A stretch of 64,000 nt of DNA from Oxyruncus cristatus (Eukaryota > Chordata > Aves > Passeriformes > Cotingidae): NCBI GenBank assembly GCA_013399855.1, contig VXAY01004755.1, positions 119,702 to 183,701 on the forward strand, read 5' to 3'. The notes beneath the pieces were generated by a model. It saw only the letters and a program-made list of their open reading frames with translations, did no database searches and had not been told where the DNA came from. Positions 12,770-24,929 of this stretch are shown one piece after another (the first letter of the stretch is position 1; every line of letters begins with the position of its first letter). Position numbers and translations under genes: made by a program.

Positions 12770-13060
12770 TGCCCTGTGGGTAAAGCAGTAACTTGCTCAT
12801 ATAAGAGTGTTTACATTTGAATATAAGTACAATTACACCAGCCCATCTAATAGTCCTCTCTGTATATGTTACCGAGTACTTAGGGCCATTTTTCTGAAAG
12901 CCATTATGCTCATGTGATTTTCCTCAAAGCCTTTCCAAGGGATTTTGTTTTGACAGGAGGGCATTAAGGGGGTGAAACTGATAGCATAAGTACCACTTAC
13001 AGACTTTGATCAGCTTGGGTCATAATTCTCTTGGAGAAAGTCTTGTATATATTAGAGAAG
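12770..13060. other. AT-rich block, candidate conserved non-coding element
   Basis: About 290 bases of non-repetitive AT-rich sequence, with 'gtttacatttgaatataagt' and 'cattatgctcatgtgatttt', sit between GC-richer, C-tract-rich flanks. It has no transposon signature and no reading frame. The abrupt composition change and lack of low complexity are typical of conserved non-coding elements, but conservation cannot be tested here. Confidence 0.25.
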
Positions 13061-14460
13061 GAAATTAATTTTATTGCCGCTGTGGCTTTTTTTTTTCTCT
13101 TTTTTGCAAGCCCCCTCTCTGTTCAGAAATGAAGCACAAATTGGGCTGTTCTCCTCCCAGGAGGAAGGACTGGATTGAGCCAGCAGGGCTTGGGTCCTCA
13201 CCTCCATCCCCAGGAGGATGGTTCGCACCGAAACGATGCCGAACTTTTCCTTCCCATGAACTGGATTTAAGTGTTGCACAGGTAAATTGCAGCAAAAATA
13301 GACATGTTTTGGTCTGGAAATACCCAAAAAATGAGCAGGTAACTGGACTTCACGAATAACCACAAAGTATTATTTGGGCTGCCCAACTCCCAGACTAATA
13401 GTTTGAGAAGAGCCACACGAGAACAGGCTGAATATATCAGATGTTTCTGCAGCCATGACACAGAGTTGATCAGCTTTTGCCTCCAACCCAGCTGGTACAC
13501 CGGGGAGTGGCAAAGCAGAACTGACTGGCACCATAGATTTTGGGATGAATAGACATTTTCTCATGACTGGCCATAAGTCAAAGTCCTTACTCAGAACTGT
13601 ATGAGGGTTACAAGCTCAGCTAGTGAGCCATGGGAGCTCAGGGGTGTGTTTAAAGCTGGGTGAATAGACAGGAAAAAGCAGCTGTGTTCTGCAGCAAGAG
13701 GGAAACCTGGTCACTGGAGCTTGGGACAAAGGAATTCCATCAAGGAACAGCTCAGCCGCTGCGAGAGTGGTGTGGTATCAAAGCTGCCACAAATCTGAGC
13801 AGGTCACAAAAGAAACAAAGAGAAAAAGAATGCTGAGAATCTCCCTTTCCATTTTCCCTGCTATTTCTGTGGGCTGGTCAGGTGAGGTTCCAGCTGTCAC
13901 TTTCCCTCGGTGCCCCTCAGTGAAAGGAAGGGACAGGAGAGCAAGGACAAGTGATTTCCAGGAGCTGAGAGCCATGGGAATTGTCACACACCTCAGCAGC
14001 ACCTTGTCAGCAGGTGGGAGCTGGCTGGGATCTGTAACCCGCAGATATCAAGGACCCTCCCTCCTTAAAGACAAGCTGATGATGTCCCCCAGAAGTGCAG
14101 AGTTGTGCGAATCCTGTTCCCTCCTTCCCAAAGATCTTCCCTCAGCCCGCGCCTTGGTCTCCTCCCAGGCAGAAGAGCAAACTGCACCTGCCCACCCTCC
14201 TGTATTCCCTGTAACACACTCCTGCAAGGTGCTTGGAGTGGGGTTGGTCCTGCTTAAAACTGGCAGTCTAAAAGTGATATCTAGCCCAAGCTAATGCTCA
14301 GTCTAACCACATTGAGAAGATGGACTGACTCCTCAAGAAGTTTCTCCCCCTCCTCAGTCGTCTCTAGACGGACCAGCCTTTTGCCGAGAAAAAGCCCAAA
14401 TAGCTGAAGCAAACCTTGCCTTTGACTAGAGCCACAAGTGTTCCTGTCCTCATTCAATAT
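13061..14460. other. gene-free unique sequence
   Basis: The longest frame (175 codons on the plus strand from 13767) has no recognisable domain and low-information composition. No gene or repeat is called. Confidence 0.5.
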
Positions 14461-14742
14461 CATAGAATGCTTTGGATTGAAAGGGACCTCAGAGTTCATC
14501 TCATTCCACCCCCTACCGTGGGCAGGGACACCTTCCACTCAACCATGACGCTCAGAGCTCCATCCAACCTGGCCTTGGACACTTCCAGGGATGGGGCAGC
14601 CACAGCTTCTTTGGGCAACCTCCCCACCCTCACAGGGAAGAATTTCTTCCTAAAATCCAATCTAAACGTACCCTCTATCAGTTTGGAGACATTCTGCCTT
14701 GTCCTGTCACTACATGCTCTTGTAAATGTATCTCTCTCCAAA
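14461..14742 (-). mobile_element. CR1 LINE fragment with end of ORF2
   Basis: Starts with the tail word CATAGAATG, then 'ggacctcagagttcatct', 'gtgggcagggacaccttcca', 'ccaacctggccttggacac', 'aagaatttcttcctaaaatc' and 'gtcctgtcactacatgctct'. Translated on the minus strand it retains the end of CR1 ORF2, with the recognisable 'RLPKEAV' and 'PSLEVSKARLDG' words where functional CR1 has RLP-E-V and PSLE-FK-RLD. The element is 5'-truncated and inactive. Confidence 0.93.
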
Positions 14743-15618
14743 CAGTGATCCAGGAACTGCACCGTAAAGTAAAAAAAAAAAAAAAAACCAGAAAAAACTG
14801 TAAGACCCATAACTCAGCAGAACAACCCCACAAAAGGCACAAGAAGTGATGTGCATTACCTATATCGGCCATTCAGATGAGCTACAACTGCACCGCAGGC
14901 CAGGGGAACGAAAAGCTTCGAGGATTTTCCTCTTAGTGCTGTCCCAGTCCACGTTGCCAGACAGAAGATGCCTGTGGGCTACAGGCTGAATGAAGCCCAG
15001 ATGAACTTCCAAACATCCAACAGATCCTCTATTGATAGGGGCAGTAGCAAACAGATGCAGCAAAAAATACTGGGATCCCATCCCACTTGAAGTCCAACCA
15101 GGACCTTACTCCGGATCAGCAGCTCTCCAGCCCAAAACTCAACTCACATGTGACAATTCCACATTAAGGGAGTGTTTTAATCCCTGGCCAGGTCAGCCAG
15201 CCTTGGTCTGAGATCTCCCTGGAAGCAGGATGCTTTCAGCAGTACTGGGTCCTTTGACAGGTACCGGAAGGAATAGCCCCTCTTCATCCTTACCCCCGTT
15301 CCTGCCAAATCCCGATTGGAATCGAGAGTGGCAATATTTGTGTGCAGCTGGTAAAGGCTGGTTGGAAAATTTTTGTCAAAGCAGATTTCCATCAAAAAGT
15401 GACACCCTGTTGGCTTTGGCAAATTTTTGTTCAGGAACAAAGTGGAGAGAGGGGAAAAAAAAAAAAAATGTAAATGTCAGCGTGCCCTTTTGACATTTCC
15501 CCCAACGAAAAGGATGGGCTTTCTTGCTTTGAAATGACTTTCCCTTGACATTCATTTTCTACATTCAACTCAAAACAAATCAGCTTTTCTACCAAAATGG
15601 AATTGGTTGACTACTCTA
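14743..15618. other. gene-free sequence with two poly-A tracts
   Basis: A runs occur at about 14770-14786 and 15456-15468. No gene or transposon is recognised. Confidence 0.5.
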
Positions 15619-15846
15619 AGAGGGGGGTTTTTTGTTTGTTTGGTTTTTTGTTTTGTTTTGGTGGGGGTTTTTTTGTTTGGTTTGGGGTTTTTTGTTTGTT
15701 TGTTTTTTGGTTTGTTTTGGGTGTTTTGTGGGTTTTTTTGGTGGTTTTTTTTTTGTTGTTTTGTTTCTTTTTTGGGGTTTTTGTTTGTTGGTTTTGGTTT
15801 GGGTTTTTTTGGTTTTGTTTTTGAGTTTGTTTGTTTGTTTTTTTAA
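15619..15846 (+). repeat. T/G-only low-complexity tract, (TTTTG)n-like
   Basis: About 230 bases composed almost wholly of T and G in TTTTG, TTTGT and TTTTGG units. A few C or A interruptions are present and there is no fixed period. Hydrophobic Phe/Val/Gly/Leu-rich frames read through it are compositional artefacts. It ends about 30 bp from the tail of the next CR1 copy. Confidence 0.92.
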
Positions 15847-15878
15847 CTCTTGGAATTGAATATGCAGAATTTTAGGGA

Positions 15879-15992
15879 ATCATAGAATGGTTTGGGTTGG
15901 AAGGGACCTTACAGATCATCTCATTCCAACCTCCTGCCGTGGGCAGGGACACCTTTCACTGGACCGGGTTGCTCCAAGCCCCGTCCAACCTG
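15879..15992 (-). mobile_element. CR1 LINE fragment (3' end only)
   Basis: Opens with 'catagaatggtttgggttgg' and 'aagggaccttacagatcatc', continues with 'gtgggcagggacacctttca', and ends after 'ccccgtccaacctgagac'. It is a very short 5'-truncated copy of about 115 bp. Confidence 0.92.
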
Positions 15993-16690
15993 AGACTGGC
16001 TTTTTCCCAGTTCAGGATGGGCTTGGAGGAAAAAAACAATCCTTATTTTTTTTTCTCTTGAGTTAAAGAGAAAGTCTTCTTACCAGCCATGCCCCTGCCA
16101 TCCTCACACCTGAATTTCTCTTTCTTTTCTTTCCCATCCCAGACTGACACTTCTCTTCAGCTTACCTGTTCCCTGAATTTTCAGCTCTGGCACTATCTCT
16201 ATTCCAGGTTTTCTTCACCCGGTCCTGAGTCGACATCAGACCCCTCAGAAAAAAAAAAACAAATCAAAAGCAACTTGGGTACCACATGTACAACTGGACT
16301 CCAGCAGATATGAAGTGCTCTCCCTGGAGATCACTGGTTACCTCTGTATTCCCAGGTTTTCTCCCAGAGTTCAGCTGTGGCTTTCAGCCTGGGACAAGCA
16401 GCAGCAGTTCTCAGTGCCAGGCATAGGAATGACCATCTTCTCTCATGCTGCCTTCACCCACATTCCTTCACTCCATCAAGAGCTCCAATCTGCAAGGATT
16501 TCTCTCCCCCTCTCCTGCAAAAAAAAAAGCGGAATATTGGGAGAAAAATCGACTGCGTCTTCTATAAAACCAGCTCCAGTTGTTCAGCCCAGGCATTGTC
16601 TGGTGAAACATGATCTACTTTTTCCTCTATGCAATGGGTTCCCGAAGCAATTGGGAATTTAGTTCAGGAGACTGTAATATAGACGCATTT
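15993..16690. other. gene-free sequence
   Basis: Pyrimidine-rich unique sequence with two A runs (about 16250 and 16520). No gene is supported. Confidence 0.5.
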
Positions 16691-17050
16691 TGCTTAAGCT
16701 TAACCATCTGCAGCGAAGTGTCTCGTCTCCGCTGACTGTGTGGCCGCGTCCTGCCGCCAACAGACGGTGGATCTGCGGGGAGAGACCCCCACCACATCGC
16801 TCTGCGGGCCATAGAGGGCACTTGGACGTCTGTCTTAGAGAGCTACAGCTTGCTGAGACACATGGCACATCATTTCTTTCCTCGGAGTGCAGTTCTGGCC
16901 CCGCACCAGCTTTGGCAGACGGGGAACTGGGCCTCGGCTCCGTCACCGCGATCTTTCCCAGCCTCTTCGCTGCAGAAGAACAAGGAGGTCTCAAATACAC
17001 TCTTGTCTGGCCTCAGCAAATACAACTCCCCGTCAGTGAGTGTTGACATT
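16691..17050. other. moderately CpG-rich patch
   Basis: CpG density rises locally, for example 'gtggccgcgtcctgccgcc' and 'cgtcaccgcgatctttccc', in an otherwise CpG-poor neighbourhood. Frames of 110-180 codons cross it, but none shows a recognisable domain. It could be a weak CpG island, an exon of a poorly conserved transcript, or simply GC-rich DNA. Confidence 0.3.
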
Positions 17051-18939
17051 GCAAACAGGCTCCGTAATGAGCCTTGGAAAACGAGCAGTCCTCAGCACAA
17101 CGTCCCCAGCACAACGTCCCCAACTTCAGCTGGTTTGGGCGCGCACACTGAAGGTCACAAGTGCCCGTCAGCGGCCTCAGAGCATCGTGGCACAGACGGA
17201 GCAGAGGGTTGGCCTTTACCGTGCCACCCTGCCCAGCAAAGTTCTCAGTCAGTGATTATCAGACACTCTCAGAGCCGTGGCTGCAAAGGGATCCATGAGA
17301 GATACGGGGGGAAAGCAAGGCTTAAAATCCCTGCGCAGGGCTCACGAGGAATTCGGAAGGGAATCGGCCACTCAGAAAAGGATTGAGAACAGCTAAACCT
17401 CTATTTTTTACTCCGCCAAAGCCGATGAAATGTCTGCCTCCTCACCCCCACCTCTCTCCCACGTGCTCTACATTTATCTTGCTTGAAACTACCTAAATAT
17501 TCCCGGGGGGACTTTCCAGTGCAGGTCTGCTCTCCAGCAAACCCACAAAGCCAAGCTGTGCTCAGGTCCTGCCTTGCCCAGAAGCACTGGAGGTTTTGAA
17601 GCTGGTGCCAAGGATTTCCCTTGAGTTTGCAGCTGATTCCAAGGTAGGGCCAAACTCCAACTGTCTTGCACCACAGGCAAGACCAAGCACCTCAGAAAGG
17701 ATCATTCCCTCCCACCTTGGTAGCCTTGGGGTAATTGCACCATGAAGTAGCATCTCAACAGAACTCAGCCACCCCCGCTACTCCCCCGAGGTTTGGGGAT
17801 GAGAACTCAGAGCTAAAAAGTGACATTTTGTGGTCACCTTGACGTGTTTTGGGAGCAGTGGATCTTACCAAGGGGTTGCGGGCCGCTGGACCTCCCTGGT
17901 GTGATGAAACTCAGCTGCTGAGGGCAGGAGAAAGCACTTCAGATAAGAGGTCAGCAGAGGGGCGAAAAAAAGGAGCAGGCACGTTGGATATTTGATGCTG
18001 TCAATCACAAACCTCACAGGCCCCTGTGGAAGAGGCTGGAGTTCAGAGAGCCCCAAGCACCACAGCTCTGTCCCTCCAGGCAGCACAGGCAGTGCTCCTG
18101 GCTCAGGTGGCTGCGCTGCACGTGCAGGACCCTCCCTGGCTGCTCCCCGGGAGAGGTGCCTCCAACACCACAGCCACTGACCCTTTTCCACGCAGAGAAA
18201 TTCAGGCTGACAACTTATTGATAACATCAACCAACACCTGAGCTTCTCTGTGACCTGAGAGCTGCCTGCTCAGAGCGACACAGGTGGCGGGAGCAAGGGG
18301 TGTTCCCTCAAGTCCCGCCTGGCCTCGCACTTTCCTTCCTGCCGCTTCCAGGCTCCTTCATCAAGGACAACTGATGAGTCTCAGCTCTCTCTCCCTTTGC
18401 TGACAAATGAGAAAATTTCAGGGCTCTGCTCAGGGGCAAAAGCAGGTGCTGTGCTGACAAGGCAGCGAGGGGGAGAAACCCCAGGCTTCCTGTGCAAAGC
18501 AGCCTTTCAGCACTGACTTTCTTGGATCATCTCTTGGTAGAAAAGAAGAAAGGGGGAGAATGGAATTGAACAGGTATTAAATAAACACACATTCAGTAGG
18601 TCAGATTATCGCCATAGATCGTTCTAAGCCATAGATCAGAAGAGCAATGCTGGGTGCCTACACAGATAATCTAGCACTAAACACTAGTCAGATTATTTAA
18701 CTGTATCCTTTTTCTCCCCCAAAAAAGCATGGCTGCTGTGATGTTAAAATTGTGAAGGGAAAGCTGATGTCGGAGAGCTGTGTTGGCCCTGAACACCTCC
18801 AGTGAAAGGCAGATGGTGGTGTCCAAGCAGAGACCCGCAGGAAACCCTTTGCCCGGGTTTGGTGACACGGCAGGGGCACAGAAAGGAGCATTTCTGTGCC
18901 ACCTTCTGTGTTTTGGCTGCCTGAAGTGCAGAGTGAACA
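17051..18939. other. gene-free unique sequence
   Basis: A 14-bp tandem duplication (AGCACAACGTCCCC, twice) lies at 17094-17121, and the 10-mer GCCATAGATC is repeated at 18611 and 18629. No gene, RNA or transposon is otherwise seen. Confidence 0.5.
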
Positions 18940-19345
18940 CCTGACCCTCACCTGCAGGCCCAGCAAATGGCAGCATTTATTCCTGCAGTAGAGGCCCCAG
19001 GTCCAGGCAGGACACGAACAAGTTACTTACAGGACTGAAGTCCACGCAAGAGGTGGGTTAGAGACAAACTATCCCCAGCAGACGGATCAGGGGCATCCCA
19101 GGAGACAAATTACCTACAGTACATGTCCACAGTCCATCCAGGAGGCAGAGACTTTCCAGGCACACTTACAACACAGTCCAAGGAGAAAGCAAAGGCTCAG
19201 GGCTGCCCTTACATAGAGCTCCAGGGCCCCGGGAAGAGGAGGGAGGGGTGGAGCACCCAGGTGAGGCTGGTCAGGTGAATTAAGGCCAATTAGTGCCTCA
19301 AGGTGACACCTTGCACCTGCTGTGTCAGTGGACAGGCTGGTGGGA
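18940..19345 (-). mobile_element. LTR-like or promoter-like block
   Basis: Read on the minus strand, regulatory words occur in the order of a retroviral-type LTR. First comes an inverted CCAAT box (plus-strand CCAAT at 19286-19290), then a CACCC/CCTCC-rich stretch, then a TATA-like 'tatgtaag' (complement of 19207-19215). After these come an AATAAA polyadenylation hexamer (complement of 18976-18981) and a consensus splice donor CTGCAG/GTGAGG (complement of about 18947-18958). A G-run cluster (19224-19248) lies between the CCAAT and TATA-like words. I cannot define TG...CA ends or target-site duplications, and no retroviral gene flanks it. A non-viral promoter is equally possible. Confidence 0.28.
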
Positions 19346-20059
19346 CAACCTCATGGGAAAATCCCACTGAGGAATCATCTTCCAAGAGCAGCAAAGACCT
19401 GGGCACAGCCCACTGCCCAGCCCCACGGGTCAGGCTGGTGGGAGGCAGCAGAAGGATCTGCTGGGGTGGGTTTGCTGAGTGGCGACAGATGGGGCAAATG
19501 TGACATTTCTGCCCTGGACGCCACACAGGGAAAATGTCATTTCTCTATGTTACACCCACGTACCTGGGAATTGCTCAGGATGCTTCACCTGCACTTGCTC
19601 CAGAGGAAGGTCTCCCTTTGGAGCTCTCCTTCCCAACCAACAGCCTCACAAAGGTGGTCGGCTCACCCGGGGAACCAAACCACCTCCGTTTCCCAAGCTC
19701 CCAACGCTCAGTCCTGGGCACCTACACAACAGAAAGGAAAAAAATTTAGGATAAACCATGTGGAACACAACTCCCCAACACACCTTTTGGGGAACGACCA
19801 GACTTCAAAGGCGCACAAAGTCTCGTGTGGCTTGAAATTCAATTATTGCTCTTGCATGTTGTTTCACGGAGCCACGGACCAGAGAATGGTTTAGGACCTT
19901 AAAGATCAGCCAGTTCCAGGCGTGTGTTTCCATCAGGAGAGCAGAGGGAAGCAGGCAGGGCAGAGGGGAACTCGAAGAGCTATCTGCTGATTGCTGAAGG
20001 TTCCAAGAGCACACTGACTCATTGTACAGCAGAGGGAGGCCCTCAGAGCACACTCTGAC
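19346..20059. other. gene-free unique sequence
   Basis: Nothing recognised. Frames up to 190 codons show no domain. Confidence 0.5.
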
Positions 20060-20300
20060 TTTACGCCAGGCCTAGGCAATGTGCTGCTTTGTATTAATTT
20101 GTGCAACTTCATGAATAAACCGTGCTTGGCTTGTATATGAATTTTAAATGAATTGTTAACACATTTTTATGAATCGGGGAGGAGGTGCTTGCTGGGGAGG
20201 TTGACTGGTTGTTGTTTCAAGCAGAGGAAATCAATCATGGTTTTTCGCAAAATAAAAGTTTATTGAGCTGTAATAAACAGATACTGCTACAAATCATTTA
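20060..20300. other. AT-rich block, candidate conserved non-coding element
   Basis: Non-repetitive AT-rich sequence with homeodomain-type words ('tgtattaatttgtgcaactt', 'gaattttaaatgaattgtta') and AATAAA-type words at 20253-20275. It carries no coding frame and no transposon signature. Conservation is an inference from composition only. Confidence 0.25.
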
Positions 20301-20534
20301 AACCCACATAAAACCCAAGTGGAAGGTTGCTCCAGCACAAACGGTCAGTGGATGCATTTCTGTATTAAAGCTACTTTTTTTTTAATTCCTAACAACAAGA
20401 AAAAAGATGCATAAATGTGCTACATCAGTTCCTTGATGGTGGGTGGAAGATGTGCCTAAATCCTGATGTCTGGAGTTACCAAGAGTCCCTCTGCAGCAGC
20501 TTCCAGATGCCACTTTGGAGCTGTTTTGATGCAA

Positions 20535-20588
20535 AATGGACTCGATGATCTTCGTAGTCTTTTCCAGCCTCAATGATTTCCATGAGTC
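20535..20588 (+). mobile_element. terminal stub of a CR1 LINE
   Basis: The words 'tggactcgatgatcttcgt', 'agtcttttccagcctcaatg' and 'atttccatgag' match the last 50 or so bases of a CR1 3' end in sense orientation (ACTCGATGATCTT...TTTTCCAACC...ATGATTCTATG). It is severely 5'-truncated. Confidence 0.6.
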
Positions 20589-23500
20589 CAAGATGCTCTG
20601 CTGGGCCAAAGGTTTCCAAGGATTGTAACACAGGAATACACCCACCCCCGTGCTTTCCTCTCCCATCCATCCTCTCCCGTCCTTTCCAGACACTTTTGAC
20701 TCATAAAATAGTTGGGAAACACAACCTCCTACATCTATTTCTTCATCCTTTTTTTTTTTTTTTTTTTTAAGCAGTGACAAAGGAGATTCTGCTCAAGGTT
20801 GTTGCTGGGGAATGGGGAAAACAGGAGGTTTTCCCTCTGAAGATCTGAAGCGAGTTGGCTTTAATTAAAAACAGAGGAGCAGCTCTCACTATGGGGAGTC
20901 CCCCTCCCTTCTGCTCCCACTGCCAGCTGCTTTGGGGAAAGTGGGGTCACAGAGCTACAGAAAAGGCACCTGTGCCAAGGGGAGGTTATTTTGGTGGCCT
21001 TTGCAGTGAAATTATTCCTTTTCCTCTGTTCCACCACCTCCAGAATTTAAAACCTCGGATGTCTGCGACGAGAGAGAGAAAAGAAAGGTGAGAGACAGAG
21101 AAGAAAAATGTGCAGGTCTACAGGATCTCCAAGGCTTTGGACACAGCACTCAGGTCTCCAGTGGAGGCAGCAGAGCATCTCCTGCAGTGGAATGAAGGCA
21201 AATTCCTGACCAGGTAATAGAGGTGCAAATAATAGAGAATGAAGAGGAGATCCGAGAGAAACCTGTTCCTGCAAGCTGAGTTCTTCAAGGCCAAACTCCC
21301 CCAGCCAGGAGACAAACCATTTCTGCTCCTTTCCCCCTCCCACCCCCAGTCCATGTCATCCATCTTGGAATGGGAAATTCAGACTGGAAAACCGATGGGC
21401 TGGATCTTGGTGCTTCCATTACAGGTTTGTGTTACAGCGTTATTCAGAAAAGGTCCTGCAGACTGAGTGACCAGTTCCTGGACTGCTTCCAAGGATTATT
21501 TAAACTTTTCCATATTTTCTAGGTCTTGATTTGAACGTGTGACTTGGGCCAGTGAGTTGATTGATGTTGCTAAAAACGTACGCTTGCCCTCCCCCCTCCT
21601 CCGGAAAATATGTGTTTTGGAATGTCTCTGGATCACTTTTAATAGTGAACTTTTCGCTTGCTGGAGATCACTGGGGTTTGTTGTTAAAATAAAAGTAAAA
21701 GACAATTCCCTGGACCCCTGGCTGCCATTTTGTGGTGGTTGAGGACAGAAGACAAATTTTCAGAGCTCATGAACAGAACAAGGAAAACATGTCCCTGTTC
21801 CTTTTTCCTTCACCTGCAGGGGCTGGTTTTCTGCGCCTTCGTGTCTCACGGCTCCGATCTCTGATGTCCCATAAAAGAAAGGTTTTAACTGGAGCGTTGC
21901 CTGGAATGGGATCATTTTGTAGCACCTCCATCCTGCACATATCCCCTGATGCCGGTGGGTGGGACCAGCAGGGCTCCTGCCTCATCTCCAGGTAACACCA
22001 TTTCTCCACAGGCTATCCCAGCACGGCAGCATCAAACGAGCTGCTTCACCTCACCCAATGCTAAACATCAAAGCTGGAGGACGCACAACAAACCCGCTCA
22101 AACATCCTCAAAATAAAGGAGAAAACGGCAGCTCTTCCAACATGTTCCCACCTGAGCTGTGTCTGCTGCTGGGGTGGACTGAACCCCCCAAGGAATGCAC
22201 TCCACCTCCTCTAAGCTTAAAAGACCAGCTTCAAAAGGTCATGGATCTCTTGGATCACGAAGTCCAGAGCCAAACCTGCGCTGCCCAGAGCTGCAGAGAG
22301 CCCAGGCCACCTTGGAGCACTTCCTGGGCCAGAGAGAAGGTGGTTTATTTGTGCCTTTTACCCTCATGACACCCACGGGGAGGGTGGAAGAAACCGCATC
22401 TTCAGCCCTGCCGTGGAGGGTTAAAAGGAGCAGGGAAACAAGCTGGGCAGGAGGTTTCAAAGCTGGGGCCAAAACATTCGCTGCGCAGGGACTGGTGCAG
22501 CGTGGGATTGTGGTTTGCCACAGTGGAAATGCAGCATCACTCGGCAGAATGGAACCTGGGACCTTCTGGGAAAAAAAAATTACCTTTAACCAGCGTAAAC
22601 TCGGGGTTTTCTGCTGGAATTCAAAACAAGGGATGGATCCAGAACGTGCAGAGACAGGACAAGTCATGCCAGCAATGGGTTATTGCTTAGGTTTGGATTT
22701 TTTGCCCCTTTTCGTACCTTCTTTAGCCCAAAACTCTATGTTATCTGGCAGAAAAATCCCCAAAACAAATTCTTGAAGCCAGTGGACCCGAGACGTCAGC
22801 ACCACCGAGGCACAAACTCCAGATCATCTGCAACACTGCATGGAGAAAGAAGACTTCCAGCAACCCCAAGAGAAGATTGTAAAAACCATGACAGGAAAGA
22901 AAATTCAAAAAAATAAAGAATGGGAAAGAATAAAGGTGGAGTTTTCACTCTGTGGCTCCTGAGCTTGTAGGAGGTCACATTTTCCGGCTATTCTTCGCAA
23001 GTGCGAGTGTCAGAAAATGGCTTTATTTAAAGAAAATGAAAGTTCAAGTAATTACATGGCTTCAGGAGCCAAGACTCTAAGAAAAACACCAAGTATTTCG
23101 AGAGCTGGCAACGCTGCCTGTGGAAAAGGAGTGAGTCATGGTGTCCTTTTGGACTCCTGCGTGGGGGAAGGAGACCAGTGCAGCCGTCTGTGTGGCTCTG
23201 GGCCCTCTGGCCACCTCCCCAGCGCTGCTGGGCATGGATGTGATGGGAGACACGGAGGCTGGCACAGCTGGGGCCAGGGATGAAGCGCCCAGTGTGCCCA
23301 GGACCAGGGATGCAGAGCCCAGTGTGCCCTCAGCCACCCGCCGGGGGTGCCGGAGACACAGAAATGCGGCGATCTGGGGAAGAAGGAAGGTGATGGCGGG
23401 GAATCCCCGGACTTGCAAGCACAGTGGAGCCCTGGGAGCATGTCTTGGAGGGAATTCATTGTGAGCCAGCAGCTATGAGCTTTGGAGGGAGTAAAATCCC

Positions 23501-24929
23501 TCATTTCCTGGGCAAAAACTTGAAAGGAATAGGCTTGGGCTTATCCTGCCCAGTCTTAGAGGAAAGGGGTAGAGGGAGGACCAAGACCTTAAACACAGGT
23601 GGCACGGTGGGAGCAGGGATATGTTGTGCTTTGCTGGAAGGGTGCAATCAATATTTTAGCAGTTCCCAAAGCTGCTTTGTTGTTTTTCTTGCACCTGATG
23701 TCCTTCCAGCCCACCACCTCCGTGGCAGCTTTGTCCTGCCTGTGTCCCGGCTCCCAGGGCGTTTGAGTTAAATTACTTTTTCAAACGGAGCCCCTGAGAG
23801 TCAGAGAAGCTCCTTGGTCCAATCCCATGCTGTATGAAGCAGCCAGATGAAGGACATCCCTGGAGCTGGGTTGTGGCTGTACCTTGGGTCTGGAGGAAGA
23901 ATCAGCCCCTGTGACATGGCAATATCTGCACAGGCATCCCCCAGCAAGGCTGGACATCTCAGGGGACACACAGGTGGCACCAGGAAGCCTTGAAGCATTT
24001 CTTTGGGTGGCAGCACTGGGAGAGAAAGCAGGGAGAAGCCTCTGGCTGGTGATGCTGTGTGTGGGAGGAGGATAAACTGAGGCAGGCAGGGAGCCAGAGC
24101 CTGAGAGCCAATGGGTGGGATGTCCTGGGCAATGGACAGAACCCTCCCTGAGCATCCAGCTCCCCAAATCCATGCTGCAATCCACCTCAAGGAAATGGGG
24201 ACAGCTCATCACAGGGATTACTTCCAGGCAGCCAGCTGCACAGGCCAGTAAGCTCCCCATTGATTTCTGACTGCCCTCCTTCCCAGCAGAGGGAGTTGGG
24301 GAGATACTTCTGCATTGATCCAACCTGTTGTTTCCATAATGGGGTTGTTGCCAAATGAAGTTCACATTAAATATAAAAACCCCCCATCAGCTGTTGTTTT
24401 CAGATGTGCTAAAGCTCCCAAGGAGCAGTAACTGGCACCATGACAAAGGAAAGATCCCCTTTTCCTGGCCAGCCCAGTGAGCAGGGGGACAGCTTCACTC
24501 CATCTCTCTGGCAGGCACCGTGTCACTGCTGCTGCCGGTCAGTGATGCCTTGAATGCACAGTCAATAAACTGCAGCCACTGGGCAAGATCCTGTGGTTAC
24601 AGCAAAGCAGGATCAGCCCAGAGACGAGTCCACCACCCTCTTGGTGCTATTTGTGTGCTCAGCCCAGCTGGAAAGGAGGATGCTGGGATCAGGAGCTCAC
24701 AGCTGGGGACACGGCAAGAGCAGGCAGTGACAGGGCTCTCTGGTTCCCCTGAGACACCAGGGAGGACCCCAGGGAGTTCTGGTGATTCCAGCAGGTCCCT
24801 GTGGGTGGGAAGGGTCCTCCCAACAGAGCTGCTGACTAGACCAAGCTCTGAGCAACCAGTTCTCCAGCCAGAGCTGAGGTGATTTCATTCAAATCCTATG
24901 AGCCCACCCTCAAAGTCACATAGCTCACA
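20589..24929. other. gene-free unique sequence
   Basis: A T20 run lies at 20749-20768 and a purine-rich GAGAGA tract at about 21067-21110. A 30-bp tandem duplication is listed separately. Frames up to 194 codons (for example minus strand 23781-24365) have no recognisable domain. No gene is called. Confidence 0.5.
23274..23332 (+). repeat. 30-bp tandem duplication (2 copies)
   Basis: Two consecutive units begin CCAGGGATG and contain GCCCAGTGTGCCC, at 23274-23303 and 23304-23332. They differ at a few positions. The local sequence is GC-rich. Confidence 0.85.

Noticed and set aside
15597..15859. Hydrophobic Phe/Val/Gly/Leu-rich frames resembling membrane segments
   Set aside because: The T/G-only sequence can only encode such residues; there is no gene context.
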